Source of the DNA: Deltaproteobacteria bacterium
Lineage (GTDB): Bacteria > Myxococcota > JADLHZ01
Direction: 5' to 3'
Assembly (NCBI GenBank): GCA_020848545.1
Contig: JADLHZ010000127.1
Location: 1 to 38,873 of the forward strand
Length of the DNA: 38,873 bases
Made by a program: the position numbers and the translations under genes. This document shows positions 23,743 to 32,214 of this stretch, piece after piece; position 1 is the first letter of the stretch, and every line of letters starts with the position of its first letter. A model generated the notes under the pieces. It was given only the letters and a program-made list of their open reading frames with translations. It searched no databases and was not told where the DNA came from.

Positions 23743-25239
23743 TCACTGACAGCAGACGACGAAGGGATCGCTCTCGGTCAAGCCACCGCCGAGCGCGCTC
23801 GTGCCGCCCGTGCAACTTCCGCCCGGCGCCACGGCGAGGCCGTACGCTTGAATCGTCGAGCGTTGCACGCAGCCGTTGAGCGGCGCTGACGCCGGGCAAA
23901 CGGCCGCGGTATTGTAGAGGACTTGCGGCGCTCTGCAGGTCAGAGCTGCGGTTCCGCAAGAGGTGCAGCTCAGACACATGCGCGTGTCCATGACATCGGC
24001 GAAGTAGGTCTGCTTTTGGGGATAGCTGCTCGGGCACGTGACGGACGCTGGCGCGCTCGTCGCCTGGTAGATGCACAGCCTCCCGGATGCCGGCGCGGTC
24101 GCGACGCAGGTGTCGCTTCCAGAGCAGACGCCGCTGCGCGTGATCGCCGCGCCGCTGCACACCCGCCCGCGCCCCACCCAACCCTCGGGCGGAAGGTTGT
24201 CGGAGGCGCTGTCACGCGCAGTGTTGCTGCACGAATCGAAGAACGTGTTGATCTTCACGTAAGTGCCGGCAGCCGGCAACGGCCCGGGAAACGACTGCAC
24301 CACGCAGAAGCCGTCCAGCATACCGCCGTTGCCGCCGGCGACAGGCGCGGTCAGACACATGTCGTCGTCGAAGGTTTGATAGAGATAATTACACGAGGGC
24401 GTGCACCCGCAGCCGCCGCACGATGACGCTGGCACGACGAGACCACGGCCGCCGTCGTCGATCTCGGTCGCATAATCGCCGCTGCAGGCAGGCGCCGCCG
24501 TGACCGCGGCCGCGTCGTGCACGACGAGCGGTCCCGAGAACCCGCTCGGCGCCGGCGCCGCGCACGCGCCCTGACACGCGTTCGGCGCCGCGGCAGTCAC
24601 CAAGATCACGAGGTTCGTCGTGAGCGTCCCGCCGGCGCGCGCCGCGCTGACGACGTAAGTCGCCGCAGCGGCCTCGACTGTCGGCGTGCCGCTGATCGTG
24701 CCGGTCGTGGCATCGAGCGCCAGGCCGCCAGGCAGCGCTGGCGCCACGCTGAAGACGGTGGCGCCGCCGCTCGAGATGACCGGATCGTTCGGCGTGATCG
24801 CGGTGCCCACCGTGTACGTCGGCGCCGGCTCTTCGTAGCCGAACGATCCGATCTCGATGATGAGCTCGACGTTCGCGCTGCCGCCGGCGGCGTTGTGCGC
24901 GCTGACGATGTACGACGTGCTCGCGGTGGCGACGCTGGGAGTGCCGCCGAGGACGCCGCTCTTCGAGTCGAGCGTGAGCCCGGCGGGGAGCGCGGGGATC
25001 ACCGAAAAACCGGTCACGTCGTTGCGCGACACGGTCGGCGGGTTCGGCGTGATCGCGGCGCCCACCAAGTAGAACACCGGGTTGTGCGCGTAGCTCAGCG
25101 TGCCGTTGATGCCGGCGCCTTCGGAGTCGCCCTCACCGTCGACGCCAACGATCTTCGCGCGATCGTTCTCGCTCGTCGGCTTCGTGCAAGCGATGAGGGA
25201 AGACGAGAGCAAGAGGACGCTCGCCCAGCGACACATCAT
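23743..25239 (-). CDS. Lipoprotein with two putative Ig (He_PIG) domains and a Cys-rich C-terminus
   Basis: A 498-residue lipoprotein with lipobox LIAC (C18). Two He_PIG-type cadherin/Ig-like repeats at about 48-132 and 133-212 share the pattern FSV-x-PALP-x-GL-x-LD ... GTP. The rest (about 215-498) holds over 25 cysteines in a region with no family I recognise, presumably disulfide-rich and surface exposed. It starts at a double ATG, 12 bases after the GH15 stop, so it is the third gene of the starch operon. It may be a carbohydrate-binding or adhesion component; that is inferred from context. Confidence 0.78.
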   Translation of the reverse strand: MMCRWASVLLLSSSLIACTKPTSENDRAKIVGVDGEGDSEGAGINGTLSYAHNPVFYLVGAAITPNPPTVSRNDVTGFSVIPALPAGLTLDSKSGVLGGTPSVATASTSYIVSAHNAAGGSANVELIIEIGSFGYEEPAPTYTVGTAITPNDPVISSGGATVFSVAPALPGGLALDATTGTISGTPTVEAAAATYVVSAARAGGTLTTNLVILVTAAAPNACQGACAAPAPSGFSGPLVVHDAAAVTAAPACSGDYATEIDDGGRGLVVPASSCGGCGCTPSCNYLYQTFDDDMCLTAPVAGGNGGMLDGFCVVQSFPGPLPAAGTYVKINTFFDSCSNTARDSASDNLPPEGWVGRGRVCSGAAITRSGVCSGSDTCVATAPASGRLCIYQATSAPASVTCPSSYPQKQTYFADVMDTRMCLSCTSCGTAALTCRAPQVLYNTAAVCPASAPLNGCVQRSTIQAYGLAVAPGGSCTGGTSALGGGLTESDPFVVCCQ

Positions 25240-25251
25240 GCTAAGAGCGTA

Positions 25252-27552
25252 TCAGCGCCGCTCGCGCACCGCGAACCAAAGCATGAACGCGAGCACCCAC
25301 CAGACGATCGGCGTCGTGCCGGCGCAGCCGCGCTTCTTGGCATCCGGCGCGGGCGTGGGCTGCTCTTCGACCGGCGGATCGCCCGCGTCTTCCGGCTTCA
25401 CCTCGCCGGTGGCGTCGGTTTCGATCTCGTTCGAGAAGCCGCCGCACGGAAGCGCCTCGGTCACCGATTGAAAGCGTTGGTGCGCGGCGAGCACGTAGGC
25501 GCCGGCGCCAAAGCCCGCCATCGGCACGCTGCCGGCGTAGGCGTGCGCAGAAGCTCCGGTCGTGTCGTCGTCGTAGAGCTCGGCGATGAGATCCTTGTTC
25601 GCGCGCGACTGCGAGAGCACCCAGCTCCACAGGCGCGTCGCGGTGTCGGCATCTTCTGCACGCTGGGAGCCAGCGAGCGCTGCGACGAGCCGCAGATCGA
25701 CGAGCACCCACTCTTGCTTGTCGTAGTCGCCGCCTTCGTCGTTTCGGAAGAGCCCGCGGCCGCCGGCGATCGAGAGCTTCTCGAGCAACGCGTCGACCGT
25801 GGCGTGCGCCTCGGCTCCGTTCGGATCGAAGAGCTTCATCGCGAACGCTTCGAGGACGGCGGCGTCGTAGTAATCGCTGCCGCGCTCGAGCTCGTCCTTG
25901 CTCGCGGCGAGGACGCCCTTCGCGTCGAACAAGTGATCGCGGATCGACTTACGCAGCTGCCGCGCGATGTTCCGATAGCGGCGCGCGCCGTCCGCATCAC
26001 CGAGCGCCTGCGCCACGTCGCCCATCGCGCAGATGCCGCTGGCCGCCGTGATCGACGAGTACGCGAACTGCCGTTGCTTTCCGTTCCAGTGTGTCTCCCA
26101 GATCGACGAGTCGGCGCGGACGAGCCCACTGTACGGCTCGACGAGCGCGATGAGCACGTCGGCGATCTTCGTCTGGATCAGCGGCAAGTACGTCTGCGCC
26201 AACGCCACGTCGCCCGAGAGCGCCACGTAGCGACCGAGCGCCCAGAGGAACAAGCCGAAGCCGTCGTACTCGATGTTCGGCCCGTCGGCGTTGCTGTCGC
26301 TCTCCTCGCTGCCGTCACCGAAGTAGCGACAGACGGAGATCTGATAGTCGTGGCCCACGAATTCCGGCGCCGCAAACGTGCCGGCCTGCGCGCGGAGCTG
26401 GAACTCCAGCGCCGCTTTCGCTTCGGCGAACGCACCGGCTTCCGCGAGCGCGACCGTCGCATACGCCATGTCGCGCACCCAGGTGATGTTCCACTGGTTG
26501 TACTCGTTGCTCGTCGACGCGGCAGGGCTCGCGAGGATTTGCCCGTAAGACCGGCCGCTCTCGCGCACCTGTGCCATCTTCAAGACGGCGAGCGACTGGC
26601 GATAGAGCGCCTGCTCGTCCGCGGACATGCCGGCCGGCGCTTTCGCCGCGCTGGTGTCGGCCCACGTCGCGGTCTCGCGCGCGAGGAGGTCGGCCGGCGC
26701 GGTGACGCCCTTCAGCCAATCGTCGAGGCGACCCCACGCGTCGGCGGCGATGCTGCCTTGGTCGTAGCTGACGGCGACGCCGGCCCACGCCTTCTCGCCG
26801 GCCGCGAGCGCGCCGATCTGCCACTGGTAGCCCGACGCGAGATCGTTTCCGTTGTAGCCGGTGACGGATCCGGAGTCGCCGACTTCGTCCGAGAACGGCA
26901 TGCCGGCGTTCAGTTGATTCCACGGGTTCGTCGGAATGCCGGCGGCGCCGGACGTTCGTCGCGACACCCCGCCGAGCGGACGCGCCACCGCCGCCGCGCC
27001 AGAATTCATGTACGGCCCGAACTCTTCGAAGCCCACCTTGCCCAAGTTGTATTGAATGTATTCATTCGCGCCGCTCGGCTCAGGACGTTCGGCGCCGAGG
27101 CGTTGGTTCACCAAAGAATAGAGCGAGACGTTGCTCAACGCCGCGCCGCTCGTGTTCTCGATCTGCGCGAGCATCACGAACGCGGCGCCGGACAAGCCGC
27201 GCGGCACGAAGCCGTAGGTCGTGACGGTGACGCCTTCCACCTTCTGCTTCGCGACGATGATCGCCGTGCCCGGCACGTACGCCACGCTCTCGACGGCGGC
27301 GCTCGGCAGCCACGTCTTTGCGTTCGTCGCGCCCTTCGTCAGCGTGACGCCGAAGTAGGCGTCGACGAGGAGATCGCGCGTGGCGACGCCGTTCGACTCG
27401 AACTTGTACGGGTGCTGCAAGAGGCGATCGAAGCGCTTCTCCGCCACGTTCCAGGCGAGCGTGCCATGACCGTTCGACGAGACGAGCGCTTGTACGCTCT
27501 GCTTGGGCGCGGGGTGCGCGGCGGCCAGGAGGATCGACAAGAGCAACATCAC
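25252..27552 (-). CDS. GH15-family glucoamylase-like enzyme with C-terminal anchor
   Basis: A 766-residue exported enzyme that would release glucose from starch-type glucans. After a signal peptide (MMLLLSILLAAAHPAP), a beta-sandwich domain spans about 20-285 and an (alpha/alpha)6 barrel spans about 305-690, the bacterial glucoamylase/glucodextranase layout. Barrel landmarks are NITWVRDMAYA (356-364), IEYDGFGLFLWALG and SSIWETHW (E486, probable general acid), and DKQEWVLVDL near the second catalytic region. The tail is an acidic Pro-rich linker, then GC, a hydrophobic helix and RERR, like a MYXO-CTERM surface anchor. ATG 27552 overlaps the amylase stop (ATGA). Confidence 0.85.
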   Translation of the reverse strand: MMLLLSILLAAAHPAPKQSVQALVSSNGHGTLAWNVAEKRFDRLLQHPYKFESNGVATRDLLVDAYFGVTLTKGATNAKTWLPSAAVESVAYVPGTAIIVAKQKVEGVTVTTYGFVPRGLSGAAFVMLAQIENTSGAALSNVSLYSLVNQRLGAERPEPSGANEYIQYNLGKVGFEEFGPYMNSGAAAVARPLGGVSRRTSGAAGIPTNPWNQLNAGMPFSDEVGDSGSVTGYNGNDLASGYQWQIGALAAGEKAWAGVAVSYDQGSIAADAWGRLDDWLKGVTAPADLLARETATWADTSAAKAPAGMSADEQALYRQSLAVLKMAQVRESGRSYGQILASPAASTSNEYNQWNITWVRDMAYATVALAEAGAFAEAKAALEFQLRAQAGTFAAPEFVGHDYQISVCRYFGDGSEESDSNADGPNIEYDGFGLFLWALGRYVALSGDVALAQTYLPLIQTKIADVLIALVEPYSGLVRADSSIWETHWNGKQRQFAYSSITAASGICAMGDVAQALGDADGARRYRNIARQLRKSIRDHLFDAKGVLAASKDELERGSDYYDAAVLEAFAMKLFDPNGAEAHATVDALLEKLSIAGGRGLFRNDEGGDYDKQEWVLVDLRLVAALAGSQRAEDADTATRLWSWVLSQSRANKDLIAELYDDDTTGASAHAYAGSVPMAGFGAGAYVLAAHQRFQSVTEALPCGGFSNEIETDATGEVKPEDAGDPPVEEQPTPAPDAKKRGCAGTTPIVWWVLAFMLWFAVRERR

Positions 27553-29825
27553 TTCACCCTGAGCAAGTAGCGCGCGTTTGGCCGCTGCATCGGCACGTCT
27601 ACGCGCCCGGCCGTCGTCACGAACGATTCATTTGTCTCGAGATCGCGAAACTGAGCCCCGGCGGCGATGCGATCGGGAACCCACAGCTGCAAGGTGTCGG
27701 TCACCATGTCGCGCCGCCGATCGATGACGACCAAGATCTCCTCGCTCGGATCGATCTTGAAGAAGACGAGCGTGTCGTCGTTCGCCGCCGCCTGCGCCGC
27801 GAGCAAGCCCGACATCTCGAGCTCCTTGCTGCGCAGCGCCGGGTGGGTCTTTCGCAGCGCGCCGAGCTTCTTGTAGCGCTCGAGCAGCGCCGTCTGGCCC
27901 GCGCCGAGGCCGGTGAACGCCATCATGCGCCGGTTGTCCGGATCGCCGGCGCCGGGGAGGCCGATTTCGTCGCCATAATAAATGAGGGGCACGACCGGCT
28001 GCGTGAGCAAGAACGCCCACGCGATCTGCGCCAAACGGTATGGCTCCTCGCGCGCCGGCTGCCCGGGGCGCAGCGTTTGGTCCCAGCCGATCGTCTTCGC
28101 TTCGTCGGACGAGGTGTCCGAGAGCGGCGTGTAGCTGTTCACCAAGTTGTCGGCGTGCGAGATGAAGCGCGGCACGTCGTGGTTGTCGATGAAGCCGCTC
28201 ATCACGGCGCCCGTGCCGTAATCGATCTTCGCCTGCAGCATGGTCTTCAGCGCGCCGGTCGGCGAGCTCTGTTTTCCGAAGGTGTAGAGGATTTGGTACC
28301 AGAGCGGAAAGTCGAACTGGCCGTCGAGCTCGGCCAAGGAGACCCACTCTTTGATCATGTCGACCTGCGAGGAGTCGGTGGGGCTCCAGCCGCCGGTGAA
28401 GGTCTCGCCGACCATGTAGAACGGCACGGCCTTCGGCGCCGCGTCGATGAGCGGCCGGTGCTCCACCTTCGCCGCGATCTCGGCGCGCAGGTTGTGCACG
28501 AACGGATGGCCAATGTGCTTCGCCGCATCGACGCGGAAGCCGTCGAGATCGAAGTTTTGGATCCAGTAGAGCGCCGAGCCGACCATCGCGGCGTCGGCCT
28601 CGTCGTCATCGTAGTTGATGTCTGGCAGGTACGGCTCGAACCAGCAGGTGATCGGCTGCTCCCAGCCGCACTTGTAGAAGGGATGGAACCACTCTTTGTG
28701 CACCGCCACGAGCGGGCTCTCTTCGTGCAGATGGTTGGCGACGAAGTCGACGAGCACGCGGATGCCCTTCTTGTGCGCCGCATCGACGAGCGCGCGCAGC
28801 TCCGCCTTGCTGCCGAAGTGCGGATCGGTCTCTTCGAGCGCCATCGGAAAGTACGCGTGGTACGCCGTGTATTTTCGCCCGAGGCTGCCGGAGTAGCAGC
28901 CCGCCGGGTTCAAGTTCGGCGACGAGATCCAGACCGCGTCGACGGAGAGCGCGTCGAAGTAGCCGTCCTCGATCTTCTTCGTGATGCCGGCGAAGTCGCC
29001 GCCGAGCCAGTTCGCGAGCGAGCCCTGCGGCAGGCAGCTCGCCGGCGCGTCGTTCTTCGTGCTCGCGCTGCTGAAGCGATCGGTGAACGCAAAGTAGAGC
29101 GTGCTCTTGTCCCAGGAGAAGCCGTCCGCGCGCGTCCACACCGGCACGTATAAAGGATCAGCGTCGCCGTGGGCGCCGCCGGCGGTCACCCAGACGCCGA
29201 CCTTCGTGTCTTTGCGATTGGTGATCGTGACCGTCGCCTTCTTGCCGGAGCCGTCGAGCGCGACAGGCAAGTGGTCGCCCGTGGAGGTCTTCGCGGCGAG
29301 CGTGGCCGGATCGAAGGAATTCTCCGCGAGCCCCGGCGCGATGTTCAACGTGACCGTGGCCGTGCCATCGGCGCCGAGCGCGGTCGCGTCGAGCGAGAGC
29401 ACCGGCACGCGGCAGTCCTTCAGCTCGACGAGGGAGTTCACCTCGGTGCCGAGCACTTTTTGGCGCGTGTTCTGCGGATCGAGCGTCCACACGGGGTCGG
29501 CGCCCGCTTGCTTCAGCACGAACTTGTACGCGTAACGGCCGGGCGCGAGCGCGGCGATCGTGAAGCTGCCTTCGTAGACGAAGTCGCCGTCCGGGTCCGT
29601 GAGCTCGAGCTTGTCCTCTTTCCACGCGTTGAACTCGCCGGCGACGTACACGTGCTGGTACGCCGTGCCCTTGGCATCGAAGCGAAAGCGCATCGGGCAA
29701 TCGACGAGCGTTTCCTTTTGCTCCGGCACCGGCGTCGTCTTCGGCGGCGGCGGCTCGAACGCGCACGCGGCCAGTGAGAGCACGAGCATGCAGAAAGGCA
29801 GCGGTACGATCGTTCTGACTTTCAC
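27549..29825 (-). CDS. Alpha-amylase family (GH13) lipoprotein
   Basis: A 758-residue starch hydrolase anchored by lipid at C21 (lipobox LAAC). A CBM48/AMPK-like glycogen-binding E-set domain lies at about 55-120 (HVYVAGEFNAW ... YAYKFVLK), a linker beta domain at about 140-225 and the (beta/alpha)8 barrel from about 238. All four GH13 regions are present: DFVANH (360-365), GFRVDAAKH with nucleophile D433, GETF with acid/base E474, and FIDNHD (545-550). A C-terminal beta domain ends the protein. It cuts alpha-1,4-glucans at the surface and feeds the GH15 enzyme encoded next. First gene of a three-gene minus-strand operon. Confidence 0.93.
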   Translation of the reverse strand: MKVRTIVPLPFCMLVLSLAACAFEPPPPKTTPVPEQKETLVDCPMRFRFDAKGTAYQHVYVAGEFNAWKEDKLELTDPDGDFVYEGSFTIAALAPGRYAYKFVLKQAGADPVWTLDPQNTRQKVLGTEVNSLVELKDCRVPVLSLDATALGADGTATVTLNIAPGLAENSFDPATLAAKTSTGDHLPVALDGSGKKATVTITNRKDTKVGVWVTAGGAHGDADPLYVPVWTRADGFSWDKSTLYFAFTDRFSSASTKNDAPASCLPQGSLANWLGGDFAGITKKIEDGYFDALSVDAVWISSPNLNPAGCYSGSLGRKYTAYHAYFPMALEETDPHFGSKAELRALVDAAHKKGIRVLVDFVANHLHEESPLVAVHKEWFHPFYKCGWEQPITCWFEPYLPDINYDDDEADAAMVGSALYWIQNFDLDGFRVDAAKHIGHPFVHNLRAEIAAKVEHRPLIDAAPKAVPFYMVGETFTGGWSPTDSSQVDMIKEWVSLAELDGQFDFPLWYQILYTFGKQSSPTGALKTMLQAKIDYGTGAVMSGFIDNHDVPRFISHADNLVNSYTPLSDTSSDEAKTIGWDQTLRPGQPAREEPYRLAQIAWAFLLTQPVVPLIYYGDEIGLPGAGDPDNRRMMAFTGLGAGQTALLERYKKLGALRKTHPALRSKELEMSGLLAAQAAANDDTLVFFKIDPSEEILVVIDRRRDMVTDTLQLWVPDRIAAGAQFRDLETNESFVTTAGRVDVPMQRPNARYLLRVK

Positions 29826-29924
29826 GGCCCGCGACCTGGCACAGGCGTCCGTTTTTTACAAAGCAATTCTGCGGTAGAGGCCATCTCGGTAGTCGCTGAC
29901 CCTCCCTCGCCTTGGTCGCGTGCG

Positions 29925-29953
29925 CGCAACGCGCAACGCGGACGCCCGATAAT
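29925..29953 (+). promoter_or_regulatory. Candidate promoter of the EF-hand protein gene
   Basis: CGCAACG (29925-29931), 16 bases, GATAAT (29948-29953). A second CGCAACG copy at 29932-29938 is in tandem but at the wrong spacing. The expected start is near 29960, and AAGGAG at 29975-29980 then precedes ATG 29987. Same motif as at 2806-2835 and 16582-16610. Confidence 0.45.
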
Positions 29954-29986
29954 CAGCGGCCAATAACCTCAGCCAAGGAGTTCATC

Positions 29987-30844
29987 ATGGGTCTTACGAG
30001 CATCAAACTGGATACGATTCGCGACGGCGTAACGCTGCTCGGGCAGGCCTTGCGCGAAGTCGACGGCTTCGCCGAGCCAGCGATGGCCAGCGGCGGCAAC
30101 GGCCGCGTCAACTCTGCCGAGCTCGAACATTTCCTCGACCAGTTCGGCGACGGCGGCAACTTCGATGACGCCGCAACGCGCGTGCTCGCCTACGCCAAGA
30201 AGCGCTACAACACGTCGGCGCCAACCGAGGCGCAACTGATGCAGTCGCTTGCCGCCGGGATGCGCGTATTGGCCAAGGCCGACAAGGACAGCAGCGGTTG
30301 GCTCAGCCCGAGTGAACAAAGCTCACTCGCGGCCACTTGGGGCGCGATCGTCGCGTTCGCCAAGGATCCGGGCGCCATCGACTTTGCGGCGATGAAACCG
30401 GCAAAGGTGACCGGCCCGGCGAGCGGTGAAGCGGTGCTGAGCGCGCTGAAAGACGCGGCCAAAGGAAAGCTGACCCGGGCCTCCGCGTACGACCCGGAGC
30501 TCGACGTGTTTTCGATCAAGAACGCGCAGGACAAGGACGTGAGCCTCGCCACGGTGAGTGCGCTCTTGACGAAGTGGGCGCAGGGCCACGTTCCCGACGG
30601 CGAGTGGAAGCAAGAAACCGCAAAGAACCTCAAGGAGTTCTTTGCCGCCGAATACCCGCCGGGTCACGCGGACTACGACGCGACCTTCGACATCAGCGCG
30701 GTCGGTGACCTGATGTTCAGCGAGCTCACTGACCTGAAACAGTTCACCTATGCGGACGAGAGCGGAAGCAACTGGGTCAACGTCATCGTCGGCAAGGCGC
30801 AAGATGGTACGCTCGTCGGCGTGCGCAATCCCAACCTGGAATGA
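29987..30844 (+). CDS. EF-hand calcium-binding protein of unknown function
   Basis: A 285-residue protein without signal peptide or TM. A canonical 12-residue EF-hand loop, DKDSSGWLSPSE, is at 99-110 (Asp1, Asp3, Ser5, Glu12). A degenerate loop ends in GNGRVNSAE at about 37-45, so the N-terminal 120 residues probably form an EF-hand pair. The C-terminal half is unassigned and ends in a beta hairpin (WVNVIVGKAQDGTLVGVR). ATG 29987 with AAGGAG seven bases upstream is clear. A frameshifted copy of its C-terminal end lies 1.4 kb downstream, behind the HTH/nucleotidyltransferase pair. Calcium binding is likely; partners are unknown. Confidence 0.75.
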   Translation: MGLTSIKLDTIRDGVTLLGQALREVDGFAEPAMASGGNGRVNSAELEHFLDQFGDGGNFDDAATRVLAYAKKRYNTSAPTEAQLMQSLAAGMRVLAKADKDSSGWLSPSEQSSLAATWGAIVAFAKDPGAIDFAAMKPAKVTGPASGEAVLSALKDAAKGKLTRASAYDPELDVFSIKNAQDKDVSLATVSALLTKWAQGHVPDGEWKQETAKNLKEFFAAEYPPGHADYDATFDISAVGDLMFSELTDLKQFTYADESGSNWVNVIVGKAQDGTLVGVRNPNLE

Positions 30845-30882
30845 CTGTCTGCACGACCGCCGTGCGCTGCCACGTCTTTACA

Positions 30883-30911
30883 TTGACGAAGCAGGTGTCT
30901 ATCGCTAGCAT
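30883..30911 (+). promoter_or_regulatory. Sigma-70-type promoter giving a leaderless mRNA
   Basis: TTGACG (30883-30888), a 17-base spacer and TAGCAT (30906-30911). The expected start, six to seven bases later, falls on or next to the ATG at 30917, and no Shine-Dalgarno sequence fits between. The HTH gene would be read from a leaderless mRNA. Confidence 0.55.
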
Positions 30912-30916
30912 GAAGA

Positions 30917-31435
30917 ATGTCCACGTTTAACATAAATCAGTCTTTAAATAAGGCTGCGGAGCGACTGGGGGGCGATCCACGCCCGGTCGCACGCCGACGT
31001 CGCAGCGACAAAGGTCAAATGCGCTTGGCACCGGAAGTCGCCAACACGCTGCTCGACTTGCTCAGCAAAACCGAGCGCCCGCCGATGAAAGATGTGCTCG
31101 CCGAGCTGTCAAAGCGGTGTCGCGTATTGGGAGTGTCCGCGCCTTCACGCGCCAGTGTTTACAACTTCATTCACAAAGCGCCGGGGCGCTCGTACGCCAT
31201 TGGAGACTTGCCGCCGGCCGTACGAGATGCCCTCTACAACCTTGGCACGGGCGCGGAAACGGAAGTGCCCGGCCGGCAGATCGCATTCTATTGCTTCAAT
31301 TATGGGACGCTCCCGGCGATCTCGTTTGCGGCGGCGATGCCCTGGCTTTGTTTGTTTCAGGCCGCACGCATGCGTGGTTTCCGGCCAAAAGCGCGTGGCT
31401 TGCTCGCAGCGACGCTCCGCGCGCGTGGACTGTGA
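30917..31435 (+). CDS. HTH-type protein paired with an AbiEii-like nucleotidyltransferase (candidate antitoxin)
   Basis: A 172-residue protein, basic at the N-terminus (RPVARRRRSDKG). Residues about 35-85 look like a winged or simple helix-turn-helix (LAPEVANTLLDLLSK ... APSRASVYNFIHKA). Residues about 95-172 form a second domain (RQIAFYCFNYGTLPAISFAA, then a basic helical tail). Position upstream of and overlapping (GTGA) an AbiEii-like gene matches AbiE-type systems, where AbiEi is the DNA-binding antitoxin; I do not see clear AbiEi sequence identity. It may repress its own promoter, which lies directly before the start codon. The first 15 codons are AT-rich unlike the neighbourhood. Confidence 0.6.
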   Translation: MSTFNINQSLNKAAERLGGDPRPVARRRRSDKGQMRLAPEVANTLLDLLSKTERPPMKDVLAELSKRCRVLGVSAPSRASVYNFIHKAPGRSYAIGDLPPAVRDALYNLGTGAETEVPGRQIAFYCFNYGTLPAISFAAAMPWLCLFQAARMRGFRPKARGLLAATLRARGL

Positions 31436-32085
31436 GCACGCTGCCTCCAGAGCGGGTGATCCCGGCGCAGTTGCGCGCGGTGGTGGAGCCACTTCCCTAT
31501 TGGTTCGTCATCGGTGGCCAAGCCGTGCGTTGTTTCTGCCCGTACAGACCCAGTCAAGACGTCGACTTCGGCGTATCGAACGCGAAGGACATCGACGCCT
31601 TGCTCGCTCAGCTGAGCCGCAATGGCGACACCGAGATCATCGAGCGCAGTGGCGACACTGTCCACCTCGTCTGGAACCGGATCAAGGTGTCCATCTTTCT
31701 CCTCGAAACACTGGCACCGTTCACCACCGAGCGGCGCTTGTCGGTGACTGGGATTCTCGCCACGAAGCTGCACGCAATCCTCGACCGCGGGGCGCGGCGC
31801 GACTTCTTCGATCTCTACGTCACTTTGGAGCATCACCGACTCGGACTCGCCGAGTGCTTGAGCGCGCTACGAGAGGTGTACCGCCAACCTGTGAAGGACG
31901 CGCTGCTCTTGCGAGCGCTGACCTACTTCGATGACGCGGAGCGCGAGGCGCCGATCCCGGGTGAAGGTCCCGACGATTGGAAGACGGTCAAGGGCTTCTT
32001 CCTCGAACGCGCGGGCCAGCTCTTGGTTCCCCCCTTGCGACCGCTGGTGATTCAAGCGCGGCGGGTCGATGTGCAGGAGCATTGA
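31432..32085 (+). CDS. AbiEii/AbiGii-like nucleotidyltransferase (candidate toxin)
   Basis: A 217-residue protein of the DNA polymerase beta-like nucleotidyltransferase fold. The active site is FVIGGQAVR (G28, G29) followed by SQDVDFGV with D43 and D45 as metal ligands. The later KLHAILDRGARRDFFDLY, with Lys and Arg-Arg-Asp, is the conserved helix of AbiEii/DUF1814 proteins. AbiEii and MenT toxins modify tRNA or GTP-linked targets and block growth; that activity is inferred from family. GTG 31432 overlaps the HTH stop (GTGA), which fixes the start; the frame is open farther upstream but only antisense to known coding. Length is near the shorter AbiEii members. Confidence 0.8.
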   Translation: MSTLPPERVIPAQLRAVVEPLPYWFVIGGQAVRCFCPYRPSQDVDFGVSNAKDIDALLAQLSRNGDTEIIERSGDTVHLVWNRIKVSIFLLETLAPFTTERRLSVTGILATKLHAILDRGARRDFFDLYVTLEHHRLGLAECLSALREVYRQPVKDALLLRALTYFDDAEREAPIPGEGPDDWKTVKGFFLERAGQLLVPPLRPLVIQARRVDVQEH

Positions 32086-32214
32086 GCCATGCAAACTGAC
32101 TCGGCAGCGACGGCGCCAACCAACCCTCACGGGTCCTGTGCCCTTCGGTCGCCAAGCGCGCGAGCTTACACACGGTCATGTCGACGTGCACAGGCCTAAC
32201 GCACGCAGCGCAAG

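Noticed and set aside
24517-27570. A 1017-codon open frame on the plus strand opposite the starch operon
   Set aside because: It is antisense to the GH15 gene, Arg/Ala/His-rich and without any domain; long antisense frames are expected at this GC content.
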